From Viola odorata (taxonomy: Eukaryota > Streptophyta > Magnoliopsida > Malpighiales > Violaceae): a stretch of DNA of 64,000 nt. Of the stretch, positions 1-12,197 are shown piece after piece. The notes beneath the pieces were generated by a model, which was not told the DNA's origin, did not search any database, and worked only from the letters and a program-made list of their open reading frames with translations. Every line of letters starts with the position of its first letter. Position 1 is the stretch's first letter. Position numbers and translations under genes: made by a program. The DNA lies in NCBI GenBank assembly GCA_963691705.1, contig OY829544.1, positions 7,075,501-7,139,500 on the forward strand, in the 5' to 3' direction.

Positions 1-1840
1 AAAGAGGACATGGTTCTTGATTGATTGATTTGATTAATTTTTGTTTGATGCAAGTTAATTATTCTTGCTGTTGGGTTGGGTGTTATATAGTACTGTATGA
101 GCTTTGATCAGAAAAATGTTAAATATAGAAATGCGTGTATTTGTTAAGCTAGTTAGCTTTAATTGAATTGAGTACATTCTCGAAATAAATATTAACTCCG
201 ATTTAAAAAATAATTTGAGATGTCACGTATAAAATATCGTATTTGTATTTTTAAGAGAAATTTATAATTAATAATATAACTAATGTTTTGTGTTTATTGA
301 GTTATTTGAAATGCTAATTAATAAAAATAGATATTTTTAGGTTATTTTTACATTTATTTTCTTTTTTTAATCTTTGCAAAATATATTTTTTTAGACGAAG
401 GGAATATACAAATAGAAAAACTGAATTAAATGACGTGTACTCCATTGTCAAGCTAGCTATTTAGGCATTAGTTAGGGGAATGTGACCGGTGAAGAGAGAT
501 TATTGCTAATTTTTATGGACACTAGTAAAAGAAATCATTAACTGGCCTAAAATAAATTTTTTTTTAAAATTAAATTATTTATATTAACTTTTTCTTGGGA
601 CCAAATTAAACACACTACACTAGGTGTGGCATTAATTTAATTTGCATGCAAACGCTATTTTTAAAGGGATTTGTTAAATGAATATGTGTGTATTATACGA
701 GAATGCTTTTATCGATTTGAGTTTTGGCGAGTTCTTAAAAGTAGTGATAATTTTAGTATGATTTTTTTCTCCATTTTTAAGACTCGAATTCGAAACCTTA
801 ATTAACAGTGGACAAATCCCTTACTATTGGTTAAAAATCACACTTCTCTTGTAACGTTATAACACCATCAAAATTCTTGAAAGTCTTAATCTACGACACA
901 TGCATGCCCACTCGTTCATTCTTACATCAATTGGCCATGTCTAGACAGTTGTGTTCAACAAAAACAAATAATTATGCAACCAAAAGAAAACGTGTACTAT
1001 GTTTTAGACTAAAATGATCAAGTTGCCACTAGACATCCATATAGTTGTAGTCAATTTGCAGTTTCTCCGGCTATCCTAATCTTGTACTACATCATAGCGG
1101 GCCAATTACTAACCGCAGATGGAATCCATTATTTACATTTCTAGAAAGCCAGGATAACCCTCCATCGTAGAAAAAAACACTTTCTTATTATACTATGCTT
1201 ACGGAAGTGATATTAATTTAGGCAATATTTTCACCACTCATTTTTCAGATTATCCTTAACAAAGTGAATAATTTAATGAGTTGTTTGGTGGCGCCACTTG
1301 TAATTTCTGTATTAATACGGTAAAAAATTAACTTAACCGTTCAAAATGGTCTAATCTTTAAATTAGGCCTAACAAACACACTACGTAAAATGTGACGTCT
1401 AAACATCAACACTTTTTTACAGGAACAATTGTCCGAAGGCCAACCGAAGGGTAGGCTCGTCAAAACCTTGTCAATAGCGATTTTTTTTCCTCTAATTTTT
1501 CCTGTAATTGAATTCAGTTTTGCTTCGATTATTTCAAAATTTAAAGAAAAGTTATATTTTATACTAATCTAGATTCATAAAAAAATCATCCTGGTATTCC
1601 ATTTCACAGATAAATAATATTTATAAAATAAAATAAAATAAAATAAAACGATTTATAAAAGCAGTCTTAGTAGTCCTAGTTCACCATAATAAAATATTCT
1701 CATAAAAGCAGTCTTAGTACTTGGATTTTTTCCCTATTCTTTTTGTTACTTTTAAACTTTTTTCTTGTTATTTATTTAGAACATTTTGTAATTTTAATAT
1801 TTCATTTTTCAGAAGAAAAAAACCCTTATTTTGTGAAAAT
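1..1840. other. AT-rich spacer and distal 5' flank of RLP copy 1
   Basis: I see no gene here. From about 820 onward the sequence is closely repeated at about 4600-5660, upstream of RLP copy 2, so it belongs to the tandemly duplicated flank of the RLP genes. A piece near 480-540 (a GTGAAGAGAGA motif followed by TATTGCTAAT) recurs near 4550. A short (AAAAT)n run lies near 1625-1645, and a 16-base stretch (AAAAGCAGTCTTAGTA) occurs twice within 1650-1720. Confidence 0.6.
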
Positions 1841-2470
1841 TTTCACGCCACTGTAACCATATGGGCATTGACTAGAGATGATATTATGAAATCTAACGTT
1901 ACCATATGAGCTATGTGTAAATGCACCCCTGAAAAAAATAATCCCACGCGGACTTGGATTTTGCTTCTATCAACTATCAACCCTTTCCAACTATAAATAA
2001 ATAAATTAAATCAAATAATGCAGATAGTCACGATGCTCAGAAACTCCCCCAACATTAAAACGGCACCTTTTTCTGCGTTTCTTCCCCTAAAAAATAAAAA
2101 TGTAGTCAGTTGACTTGACTTGACTTGGCTCCCCAAAGCAGACAGTTTCACATAGACTGTCCCATTTCCCTTGTAGTTCATGAGTTTTGTGGAATTAATG
2201 CATATGACTTGTTGAAAGTTGCTAGTGGAATGGATGTGAGCAATTTCCTCGTAATTAACATCTGATAAATGTTGAACAATCAAAGCATTACAAAGTCTTT
2301 CACAAGATAATGGAACCCACTTGGCAATTAATCATTTCTAGGGCCTACACAATGCAATTCATGCTGTTATCAAGCCAAGATTTTTTTGCACAACTCCTTG
2401 TCGATGCAATTTAAGTGTTTGAAAGGCTATTTACACCACAAACTGTTTTGTTTTCCATAAGTGCTTGACC
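1841..2470 (+). promoter_or_regulatory. Conserved 5' flank of RLP copy 1
   Basis: This block of about 600 bp is retained in front of every long RLP paralogue: here, at 5625-6180, and as the reverse complement at 52706-53222 with a second gene-less copy at about 54447-54763. Conservation next to each gene and decay further out suggests that it holds the promoter and 5' UTR. A TATA-like TATAAATA lies at 1992-1999. The transcription start cannot be fixed from sequence alone. The open frame here can be pushed back to a TTG at 2465, but the first ATG that gives a signal peptide is at 2471. Confidence 0.5.
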
Positions 2471-4483
2471 ATGAAACGATCAATGAGTCCTAGTACTACT
2501 CCTGTTCTCACTCTATTTCTGATTTTCGTTTTTTCTGTTTCAACCTTCATTGATTTTGGCTTGTGCTATGGACGCATCAATGGCGGTGGGTGCAGACAGA
2601 GTGAGAGGGAAGCTCTTTTGAAGATTAAGAAGGACCTCAAAGACCCTTCCGGTCGTCTTGCTTCTTGGTCAGTTTCCAGTGGGGATTGTTGCAGCTGGAA
2701 TGGAGTTATCTGCGACAACTCTACTGGCCATGTCCTTGAGCTTCACCTTCACAACCCCGTTTACGCCGAACCCGTCTCGTCCTCCGGCGAATTTGATGAA
2801 GCTACCCCTTTTTTCGGCGAAAGGTATAGAAAGTATTCTGTATATTCTGAAATCAGCCCTGAAGCCATTGTTACGAGTGACCTCTTTGGAGGTAAAATCA
2901 GTCCTTCTTTACTCAATTTGACTCATTTGGGATATTTAGACTTGAGCAACAATGAATTTGAAGGAATTCAAATCCCGAAATTCTTCGGTTCAATGGTGGC
3001 TTTAACATACCTTAATCTCTTTCGTGCTAGATTTCAAGGTGAGATTCCTTCTCAACTGGGAAATCTCACAAACTTGCGCTATCTCAATCTGGGATATTCT
3101 CATTTTTCTTGGAGCCAGAATATGGTTTGGCTTTCTACTCTTTCTTCTTTGCAATTCCTTGATGTTAGTGGTGCACACCTCTCCGAGGCCTCGAACTGGA
3201 TGGAGGTCATAACCACACTCCCCTCTCTACAAAGATTATACCTGTCATCTTGTTTGCTTCCTCTTGTTCCCCCTGTTCTCAATGTCAACGTCTCATCTTT
3301 ATCGGTTCTGGATTTGTCTAGCTCTCTCTACCACTTCTCACATTTCAGTTGGGTTTCTCGTTTCAAAGATTTGAAATCTCTTAGTCTAGCGTACAATTCT
3401 ATTGAAGGTAGTCTCCCTCGTGAGATTCAAAACTTGACCTCATTAAGGGAACTTGATCTTTCTGGAAATTATTTTAACGCCTCCGTACCTAACTGGTTAT
3501 TTGATCTTAGACACCTTGAGATCCTCAACCTTGCCGAAAATGACTTCTCAAACTGCCAAGTTTCTCATGTTCCTCCTTCGGTTCACAATGTCACGTTCTC
3601 TTCGCTTTCCATCCTTGATTTATCAAACAACCAGTTTGATGATTCTGTATTTCCCAATTGTATTTTTGGTCTTAAATCTCTTAGCTCTCTCTATCTACCA
3701 CACAATAATCTTCAAGGTCTACTTACCATTGATTTCAAAAACATGACCTCTCTTCAGCTCCTTGACCTCAATGATAATAACTTACATGGTAAACTGTCAA
3801 ACTCTATTGGGAACATGACCTCTCTAGTTAGCCTTGATTTGTCAGGCAACTACGAACTTGTAGGAGGAATTCCAGCATCATTCAAAAAGCTATGCAATCT
3901 GAGGAGTCTGTCTTTGTCAAATACAAAACTTAGTCAAGAGGTCAATAAGGTCTTTGAAAGCTTATTAGGATGTGGTTCAAAGGTTCTAGAGTTGTTGAAT
4001 TTGAGGAGCTGTAGCTTATTTGGGGACTGGGTTACTAAAGATCTTGGACAATTTAAGAGTCTGGCTTCTCTTGATCTTGGAAATAATTCAATTTCTGGTG
4101 TAATTCCTATGTCTTTGGTTGAGTTGAACTCTTTGACTTTTCTAGATCTTTCTTCCAACAAAATGGATGGAAATCTTCCCATCAATATTGGGAAATTAAG
4201 GAAGTTAGAAGAGTTTGACATGGGTCAAAATTTCATCTCTGGCCCAATCCCCATGTCTTTTGGAGAACTGTCTTCATTGAAAAAGTTATACCTTCTCAAC
4301 AACAAACTAAACGGAACTCTTCTTGTCAGTTTTGGAATGCTTTCAAATTTAGGATTGGCAGATATTTCTCACAACTTAATGGAGGGTGATGTTTCAGAGA
4401 TTCACTTTTCGATTTCTGAAACATCACCCTCCATTAGTACAGCTATTGACAGTATGCTTCTACAAATGAAAGGACCCAATTGA
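2471..4483 (+). CDS. Truncated LRR receptor-like protein (RLP copy 1), no membrane anchor
   Basis: Predicted extracellular LRR protein of the Cf/EIX class, 670 aa from the ATG at 2471. Residues 1 to about 33 form a hydrophobic signal peptide. An LRRNT cap with paired cysteines follows (GDCCSW), then plant-type LRRs (LxxLxLxxNxLxGxIP). It holds one copy of the 306-bp module (3281-3586). Compared with copies 2 and 3 it has lost 72 bp in frame (24 residues, one LRR) after NMTSL near 3748. After the LRR ending ISHNLMEGDVSEIHF it jumps into a short inverted segment and then about 14 codons of the island region, and stops. It therefore lacks the last LRRs, LRRCT, transmembrane segment and basic tail. 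If expressed it would be secreted and unanchored. It may equally be a pseudogene whose frame happens to stay open. Confidence 0.75.
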   Translation: MKRSMSPSTTPVLTLFLIFVFSVSTFIDFGLCYGRINGGGCRQSEREALLKIKKDLKDPSGRLASWSVSSGDCCSWNGVICDNSTGHVLELHLHNPVYAEPVSSSGEFDEATPFFGERYRKYSVYSEISPEAIVTSDLFGGKISPSLLNLTHLGYLDLSNNEFEGIQIPKFFGSMVALTYLNLFRARFQGEIPSQLGNLTNLRYLNLGYSHFSWSQNMVWLSTLSSLQFLDVSGAHLSEASNWMEVITTLPSLQRLYLSSCLLPLVPPVLNVNVSSLSVLDLSSSLYHFSHFSWVSRFKDLKSLSLAYNSIEGSLPREIQNLTSLRELDLSGNYFNASVPNWLFDLRHLEILNLAENDFSNCQVSHVPPSVHNVTFSSLSILDLSNNQFDDSVFPNCIFGLKSLSSLYLPHNNLQGLLTIDFKNMTSLQLLDLNDNNLHGKLSNSIGNMTSLVSLDLSGNYELVGGIPASFKKLCNLRSLSLSNTKLSQEVNKVFESLLGCGSKVLELLNLRSCSLFGDWVTKDLGQFKSLASLDLGNNSISGVIPMSLVELNSLTFLDLSSNKMDGNLPINIGKLRKLEEFDMGQNFISGPIPMSFGELSSLKKLYLLNNKLNGTLLVSFGMLSNLGLADISHNLMEGDVSEIHFSISETSPSISTAIDSMLLQMKGPN

Positions 4484-4500
4484 ACAGAAATCGAAAAGTG
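4381..4500 (+). repeat. Nested inverted repeats at the truncation junction of RLP copy 1
   Basis: Two overlapping inverted repeats sit exactly where copy 1 leaves the RLP consensus. The first pairs 4381-4398 with 4415-4432 (18-bp perfect arms, 16-bp loop). The second pairs 4403-4418 with 4485-4500 (16-bp perfect arms). Intact paralogues have only the left arm of the first pair, so the right arm is an inverted copy of local coding sequence. This is the expected scar of template switching during repair of the deletion that removed the 3' third of the gene. Confidence 0.75.
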
Positions 4501-6180
4501 GGATCAACTAAAATGAAAATAATATCCATAGGGAACCGAGGGTGCCTTTTCCCGTGAAGAGAGAGTATTGCTAATTTTTTTCATTTTTAAGATTCGAATT
4601 CGAAATACTGATTAACGGTATTGGTAAAAAATCATACTTTTCTTTTAACGTTATAACACCATCAAAAATCTTGAAAGTCTTAATCCACGACACATGCATG
4701 CCCACTCGTTCATTCTTACATCAATTGGCCATTTCTAGACAGTTGTGTTCAACAAAAACAAATAATTATGCAACCAAAAGAAAACGTGTATGTTTTAGAC
4801 TAAAATGATCAAGTTGCCACTAGACATCCATATAGTTGTAGTCAATTTGCAGTTTCTCCGGCTATCCTAATCTTGTACTACACCATAGCGGGTCAATTAC
4901 TAACCGCAGATGGAATCCATTATTTACATTTCTAGAAAGCAAGGATAACACTCCATCCTAGAAAAAAACACCTTCTTATACTTTGCTTACGGAAGTTATA
5001 TTAATTTAGGCAATATTTTCACCACTCATTTTTCAGATTATCCTCAACAAAGTGAATAATTTAATGAGTTGTTTGGTGGCGCCAATTGTAATTTCTGTAT
5101 TAATATGGTAAAAAATTAACTTAAAGGTTCAAAATGGTCTAATTTTTAAGTTAGGCCTAACAAACACACTACGTAAAATGTGACATCGAAACATAAACAC
5201 TTTTGATAGGAATAATTGTCAGACAAGGCTCGTCAAAACCTTGTCAATAGAGAACTCCGTCGCGAATTAATTTTTCTGTAATTGAATTCAGTTTTGCTTC
5301 GATTATTTCGAAATTTAAAGAAAAGTTATATTTTATACTAATCTAGATTCATAAAAAAATCATCCTGGTATTCCATTTCACAGATAAATAATATTTATAA
5401 AATAAAATAAAATAAAACGAAATTCAACTTTAACTATCTACCCACTCCCACCTACCTGTAGTCAGTTGACTTGATTTTTTTTGCATGCAACTTTAACTAT
5501 CTACCCACAGTGACTTAATTGAATTCAGTTTTGCTTCGATTATTTCGAAATTTAAAGAAAAGTTATATTTTATACTAATCTAGATTCATAAAAAAAATCG
5601 TAATATGAAACTAATTAATATCACGCCACTGTAACCATATGGGCATTGACTAGTGATGATATTATCAAGTCTAACGTTACATTACATGTCTTATTTGCGT
5701 CCAGAGGCGGGGAGCTATGTGTAAATGCACCCACTGAAAAAAATAATCCCCCAACATTAAAACGGCACCTTTTCCTGCGTTTCTTCCCCTACAAAATAAA
5801 AATGTAGTCAGTTGACTTGACTTGACTTGGCTCCCCAAAGCAGACAGTTTCACACGGCATAGACTGTCCCATTTCCCTTGTAGTTCATGAGTTTTGTGGA
5901 ATTAATGCATATGACTTGTTGAAAGTTGCTAGTGGAATGGATGTGAGCAATTTCCTCGTAATTAACATCTGATAAATGTTGAACAATCAAAGAAGCATTA
6001 CAAAGTCTTTCACAAGATAATGGAACCCACTTGGCAATTAATCATTTCTAGGGCCTACACGGTGCAATTCATGGTGTTATCAAGCCAAGATTTTTTTGCA
6101 CAACACCTTGTCGATGCAATTTAAGTGTTTGAAAGGCTATTTACACCACAAACTGTTTTGTTTTCCATAAGTGCTTGGCC
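4501..6180. repeat. Second copy of the RLP 5' flank (tandem duplication)
   Basis: This spacer between RLP copies 1 and 2 repeats the upstream region of copy 1. About 4600-5450 matches about 790-1640, and 5625-6180 matches 1845-2470, with small indels. A third short internal repeat lies at 5517-5595 (matching about 5280-5355), so the flank has itself been rearranged. The stretch ending in the ATG at 6181 is the likely promoter and 5' UTR of copy 2. No other gene is visible. Confidence 0.7.
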
Positions 6181-9100
6181 ATGAAACGATCAATGAGTCC
6201 TAGTAGTACTCCTGTTCTCACTCTGTTTCTGATTTTCGTTTTTTCTGTTTCAACCTTCATTGATTTTGGCTTGTGCTATGTACGCATCAATGGCGGTGGG
6301 TGCAGACAGAGTGAGAGGGAAGCTCTTTTGAAGATTAAGAAGGACCTCAAAAACCCTTCCGGTCGTCTTGCTTCTTGGTCAGTTTCCAGTGGGGATTGTT
6401 GCAGCTGGTATGGAGTTATCTGCGACAACTCTACTGGCCATGTCCTTGAGCTTCACCTTCAGTCCCCCTTTTACGGCGAACCCGTCTCGTCCTCCGGCGA
6501 ATTTGATGAAGCTACCCCTCTTTTAGGCGAAAGGTATAGAGAGTATTCCAGCACTGAAGCCATTGGTACGAGGGACCCGTTTGGAGGTAAAATCAGTCCC
6601 TTTTTACTCAATTTGACTCATTTGAGATATTTGGACTTGAGCAACAATGAATTTGAAAGAATTCAAATCCCCAAATTCTTCGGCTCAATGGTGAGTTTAA
6701 CATACCTTAATCTCTTTGAGGCTGGATTTCAAGGTGAGATTCCACCTCAACTGGGCAATCTCACAAACTTGCGCTATCTCAATCTGAGAAGTTCTTATTA
6801 TTTTTTTTCTAGCCAGAGTCTGGTTTGGCTTTCTACTCTTTCTTCTTTGCAATTCCTTGATTTTAGTCGTGCAGACCTCTCCGAGGCCTCCAACTGGATG
6901 GAGGTCATAACCACACTCCCTTCTCTACAAAGATTATACCTGTCATCTTGTTTGCTTCCTCTTGTTCCCCCTGTTCTCAATGTCAACGTCTCATCTTTAT
7001 CGGTTCTGGATTTGTCTAGATCTCCCTACCACTTCTCACATTTCAGTTGGGTTTCTCGTTTCAAAGATTTGAAATCTCTTAGTCTAGCGTCCAATCTTAT
7101 TGGAGGTAGTCCACCTCGTGAGATTCAAAACTTGACCTCATTAAGGGAACTTGATCTTTCTGGAAATTCTTTTAATGCTTCTGTACCTAATTGGTTATTT
7201 GATCTTAGACACCTTGAGATCCTCAACCTTGCCGGAAATGACTTCTCAAACTGCCAAGTTTCTCATGTTCCTCCTTCGGTTCACAATGTCAACGTCTCAT
7301 CTTTATCGGTTCTGGATTTGTCTGGCTCTCTCCACCACTTCTCACATTTCAGTTGGGTTTCTCATTTCAAAGATTTGAAATCTCTTAGTCTAGCGTACAA
7401 TTATATGAGAGGTAGTCCACCTCGTGAGATTCAAAACTTGACCTCATTAAGGGAACTTGATCTTTCTGGAAATTCTTTTAATGCTTCTGTACCTAACTGG
7501 TTATTTGATCTTAGACACCTTGAGATCCTCAACCTTGCCGGAAATGACTTCTCAAACTGCCAAGTTTCTCACGTTCCTCCTTCGGTTCACAATGTCACGT
7601 TCTCTTCGCTTTCCATCCTTGATTTATCATACAACCAGTTTGATGATTCTGTATTTCCCAATTGTATTTTTGGTCTTAAATCTCTTAGCTCTCTCTATCT
7701 ACAACACAATAATCTTCAAGGTCTACTTACCATTGATTTCAAAACATGACCTCATTGACAGAACTCTACCTAAACGACAATGATTTTGGTTCTTCAATAC
7801 CCATGTGGTTGCATGGTTTTACCAATCTTCAGCTCCTTGACCTCGCTGATAATAACTTACATGGTAAACTGTCAAACTCCATTGGGAACATGACCTCTCT
7901 AGTTAGCCTTGATTTGTCAGGCAACTACGAACTTGTAGTAGGAATTCCAGCATCATTCAAAAAGCTATGCAATCTGAGGAGTCTGTCTTTGTCAAATACA
8001 AAACTTTGTCAAGAGGTCAATAAGGTCTTTGAAAGCTTATTAGGATGTGGTTCAAAGGTTCTAGAGTTGTTGAATTTGAGGAGCTGTAGCTTATTTGGGG
8101 ACTGGGTTACTAAAGATCTTGGACAATTTAAGAGTCTGGCTTCTCTTGATCTTGGAAATAATTCAATTTCTGGTGCAATTCCTATGTCTTTGGTTGAGTT
8201 GAACTCTTTGACTTTTCTAGATCTTTCTTCCAACAAAATGGATGGAAATCTTCCCATCAATATTGGGAAATTAAGGAAGTTAGAAGAGTTTGACATGGGT
8301 CAAAATTTCATCTCTGGCCCAATCCCCATGTCTTTTGGAGAACTGTCTTCATTGAGAAGCCTATACCTTTCCAACAACAAACTAAACGGAACTCTTCCTG
8401 TCAGTTTTGGAATGCTTTCAAATTTACGATTGGCAGATATTTCTCACAACTCAATGGATGGTGATGTTTCAGAGATTCACTTTAAAAATCTCTCAAACTT
8501 GGAAGTGTTTCTTGCATCAGGGAACAAATTGAAGTTGAGAGTTGGACCCAGTTGGATACCTCCCATGTGCCTTACGGAGTTGGAATTGGGGTCTTGGGAT
8601 GTTGGACCTCAATTTCCCACATGGATTCCTCTACTAGAGAATTTACAGTATCTGGACCTGTCAAATTCTGGAATTTCAAGTTCGATTCCTGTCTGGTTTT
8701 CTGAATCTTCCCAGTTTCAGTCTCTCGATCTCTCCAATAACCGCATCACTGGCTTACTTCCTACTTTCTCTTCCGGGTTGCACACAATAGATCTTTCAAA
8801 TAATTTACTGTTTGGGACCATATCCAACTTTGTGTGTCACAAGACCCACGACCAAGTGATGGAAACCCTGAACCTTGAGAAAAATCTCCTGTTTGGAGAG
8901 CTACCAGATTGCTGGAAGAGGTGGCCGAACTTGAAGAGTGTAAAGTTGAGCAGCAACAAGTTTAATGGTAGTATTTCCAAATCTATAGGAACTTTAAGTA
9001 TTCTTAAATACTTACACCTTCGGAATAACAGTTTATCCGGTGAAATACCATTATCACTCAAACATTGTGAAAAATTAGTCACTCTTGACTTGGGTGAGAA

Positions 9101-9992
9101 TGAATTGGTGGGAAGCATTCCAAGGTGGATTGGCAAAAGTTTCTCAAGTTTGGTTGTACTGAATTTTCGGACAAATAAGTTTGATGGGGTAATACCTGAA
9201 GAGATTTGCCAAGCCAGTTCTTTACAAATCTTAGACTTTGCTAATAACAATCTCTTTGGTTCGATACCAGGATGTTTCAGCAACTTCAGTGAAATGGTCA
9301 GTGTGAATGATTTTAAGAAGATTCTTCCAATTTTCACTCCTAATTATAGTACAGCTATTGACAGTATGCTTCTACAAATGAAAGGAGGAATGTCAGAATA
9401 CAGTACAATCCTTGGATTGGTGAGAATTGTAGATCTTTCTAACAATAGATTGTCTGGTGAGATTCCACAGGAAATGACAAGACTTGCAGGGTTGATGTCT
9501 TTGAATTTGTCACATAATTTGCTGGGAGGAAGAATCCCCAAAGATATTGGCGGGATGAGTTCAATAGAGATCATTGATCTTTCCAACAATCGACTCATCG
9601 GGGAGATTCCTTCCAGCATATCAAATTTGACTTTTCTGAGTCACTTGAACTTGTCCTACAACAAATTGGTTGGAATGATCCCTTCTAGTGCTCAAATTCA
9701 AGGCTTTGATTCATCTTCGTTCATCGGCAATGAGCTCTGTGGGAAGCCACTGACCGACAATTGCAACAGTGAAGGTACTGTTATTATACCCAGCAGCAAG
9801 GAGAATGGGAAAGAAAGTGGTAGGCATGGGTTTGAAATTGAATGGTTTTATGTGACTCTGGCTTTTGGCTTCATTGTTGGGTTTTGGGGGGTTGTGGGTC
9901 CTTTATTGTTTAGAAGGAATTGGAGGAAGACGTATTTTCAGTTCCTACAGAGAGTGGAAGACAAGATTTATATTTGGTGGCATATTATGTAA
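6181..9992 (+). pseudogene. LRR receptor-like protein (RLP copy 2), one-base frameshift
   Basis: Nearly full-length Cf/EIX-type RLP. In order it has a signal peptide, LRRNT with GDCCSW, long LRR array, island region (near 9330-9400), final LRRs, LRRCT with GNELCGKPL, one transmembrane helix (WFYVTLAFGFIVGFWGVVG) and a short basic tail ending WWHIM. It carries two tandem copies of the 306-bp module (6979-7284 and 7285-7590). The frame breaks at 7741-7744: the run after GATTTC has four A's where copies 1 and 3 have five, giving a TGA at 7747-7749. The second open part continues to 9992 with no other lesion. Either this is a recent pseudogene or the base was lost in sequencing. As it stands only a secreted 522-residue N-terminal part would be made. 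Confidence 0.85.
6979..7590 (+). repeat. 306-bp LRR module, two tandem units (RLP copy 2)
   Basis: Unit 1 is 6979-7284 and unit 2 is 7285-7590. Each encodes 102 residues, starting at NVNVSSLSVLDLS and ending at CQVSHVPPSVH, which covers about four LRRs. The period is an exact multiple of three, so copy-number change keeps the reading frame. Copy 1 has one unit at the same place and copy 3 has three. Confidence 0.95.
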
Positions 9993-10299
9993 AAATGTTA
10001 AGTCTTTTCTGATAAGAACAGAAAGTGTCTTCTCTGTTTCTGTTTGTATGTTTTCTGCTCTCACTTCATCGTCGTTGTGTTGGTTGTGTTGTATCATTCA
10101 CTTTTCTCGTGTTCTGTAATACATGATTTTCGTAACTTGCTGGAGTCATTGAGCTTGACAGATGAAAATAAGAAAATTGAAATTTTTGCATAGTTTAAGT
10201 AAAACCGTAAGTCTTTCTGCATAGTTTCAAGGTGTACTTCAATATCAAATGTTGCAAAGGGTTTACTTTCATAGGTACTATTCTACTGTCTGGAAAAAA
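9993..10299. other. 3' flank of RLP copy 2, shared with the MRS2/RLP intergenic regions
   Basis: About 10120-10190 reads the same as the reverse complement of 48370-48450 and 60725-60800, the short interval between MRS2 and the convergent RLP copies 3 and 4. Copy 2 therefore kept the 3' flank of that locus, but MRS2 is absent and an F-box relic follows instead. This flank probably carries the 3' UTR. Confidence 0.6.
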
Positions 10300-11262
10300 A
10301 TGAACACTGAACGCCAAAGTACAAAAAATCTACTAGTTGATAGACTAAGCAATCTCCCCGGCCCGATACTCCACGACATCTCATTTCTCGATGCCAAACA
10401 GATTGTCCAAATCTCAATCCTGTGCAAGAAATGGAAATCAGCTCCCATACTCAACTTTAATTCCTATTCCTTCAACCACCCACAAACCTTTTTGAGTTTC
10501 GTGCTCTATGTTTTACATCAGCGCGACCATAGTTATTCTCTTGATAAGTTAAGCTTCCAAGCGCGAAGATTTGCGTTCGACGATTCCCTCATGTCAATTA
10601 TGTCGTCACCCACCAAGCTAAGCATTTCTTCTTCCGATCACCGCAAGAATATCACCTGCCAAAAAAACTACTACTCTCTTGTGAATCCTTAACCACACTA
10701 CAGTTTCAGAACACGATCTTCATGTCCTACGCCAATCTGCCATCCGACATTTTTCTCCCTTCCCTACAAAAATTGCACATTGAGGATTGCATGTTTAAAT
10801 GCTCCATGGACGATCTTTTCGCCTTCTGTCACAACCTCACGATCCTGAACCTGATACGTTGCAGATCTATAGGTTACTCTGTGCCAGTAAAGATCTCTGC
10901 ATCTAAGCTGGAGAAGCTGGAGATATCTTTGGTGATGGATCTTGATTGCCTGACATGTCGGTGGAGTATTGACATCTATGCACCAAATCTAAAATCTTCC
11001 ACCTACTCGAACATGATTAGTGTCGATCTATACTTCGATAGCACTATTGAAAATCTTGCACATGCAGATATCAATTTTTTTCAGCCAAAATCGAGATTAC
11101 ATATTTGTGGATGAGGGAAGATTGGGGCTCCCTGAAAGGTTGATTACGATTGACAAACAAGACAAGCATGTTTATAGTCTCCGCCTGCACACCATCTCGT
11201 GCTTCGGTATGTCAAGGCACACTAGGCACACCTTTTACATTATTGTACCGTTGCATTATTAA
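10300..11262 (+). pseudogene. Broken F-box protein gene
   Basis: The first open segment (ATG at 10300) encodes an F-box: DRLSNLPGPILHDISFLDAKQIVQ, then a C-K-W signature (LCKKWKSAPIL), as in plant F-box/RNI-type substrate adaptors of SCF ubiquitin ligases. Near 10610-10660 the LRR-like continuation (LPKKLLLSCESLTTLQF) switches to another frame and runs from about 10655 to 11114, with segments such as LPSLQKLHIEDC. It stops at 11112-11114, and a third open stretch follows to 11262. An F-box gene of this class would normally run over 400 codons without such shifts. I read it as a pseudogene. Small unrecognised introns are possible but no clear splice sites stand at the breaks. Confidence 0.6.
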
Positions 11263-12197
11263 TTGTTATATATGCGGTTTTTAAAATTTATAGTTTCAAA
11301 ATGATTATTTTGGGTTTTTTTATTAATAATATTTTTCGTCCCTCTATTTATAAAAATTATTTAATCTCATCTCTCTATTAGATTATTGCATATTTATAGG
11401 CCTACTTTTCAATGTTAGTCATTTTTAATTCTTCAACTTCCGTTAAATCTAATAATGAGCCGCTGAATATATGTACGGAAAAAATTTGAGTCATCATCTT
11501 AGATCATGATGTAGGTAGATCATGATCTACCGAAAAATGGTAGTTTATCTATTCTGGTTATTCTATCTTTTGTGCATTTTTGTTAATATTAGCGGTATTA
11601 GACCTCCGGATTACTCCTCCTCATCAACAAAAAATAAAAAAAATGGGTTGGACCGTGAGGCCCATGGGCAGTCCGTTTCGTAAGAGGGGTGAGCTTGAGT
11701 TATGTAAAAGTTAGCTATTTTAAGGTATGGTCCGACCTTATTCAATTAGGCACAAATTCAACCTGATCTGTCCAATGATCTGTCCAATTAGCAGGTCTAG
11801 TGTCTAGCTATTAGCAAAATTCTATTTTTTTTTAGGTTAGCTTTTCAATGCGGCTTTATAAGAAAGATAATCATCCCTCATTCACCTTTTAGAAAATTAT
11901 AGTCTTTTGAAGCTTCAAATGTGTCAATTCATGGAAAACATGGACTACTTTCTTGATAAGCATTACCTTCTTAGTTCTTCTTTATACCCAATCGATGAAA
12001 ATATAAGGTAAGTATTAATTAATAAATTAAGTCTGGCCTTTTTTTAACACTTTACATGGTTAATTAATTTTATGTGTCATTACAATTTGATTGTTTATAT
12101 GTTGAATTTAGTTAAATTTATTTTTAAAATTGTGTATAATTATTAGATAGTGACTTTTCATTAATTGTAAATGTTAAGACTAAAAACAAGTACTAAA
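11263..12197. other. AT-rich spacer
   Basis: I see no gene or clear element. The sequence is AT-rich with scattered short repeats, and includes the 3' flank of the PPR gene at its right end. Confidence 0.4.
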
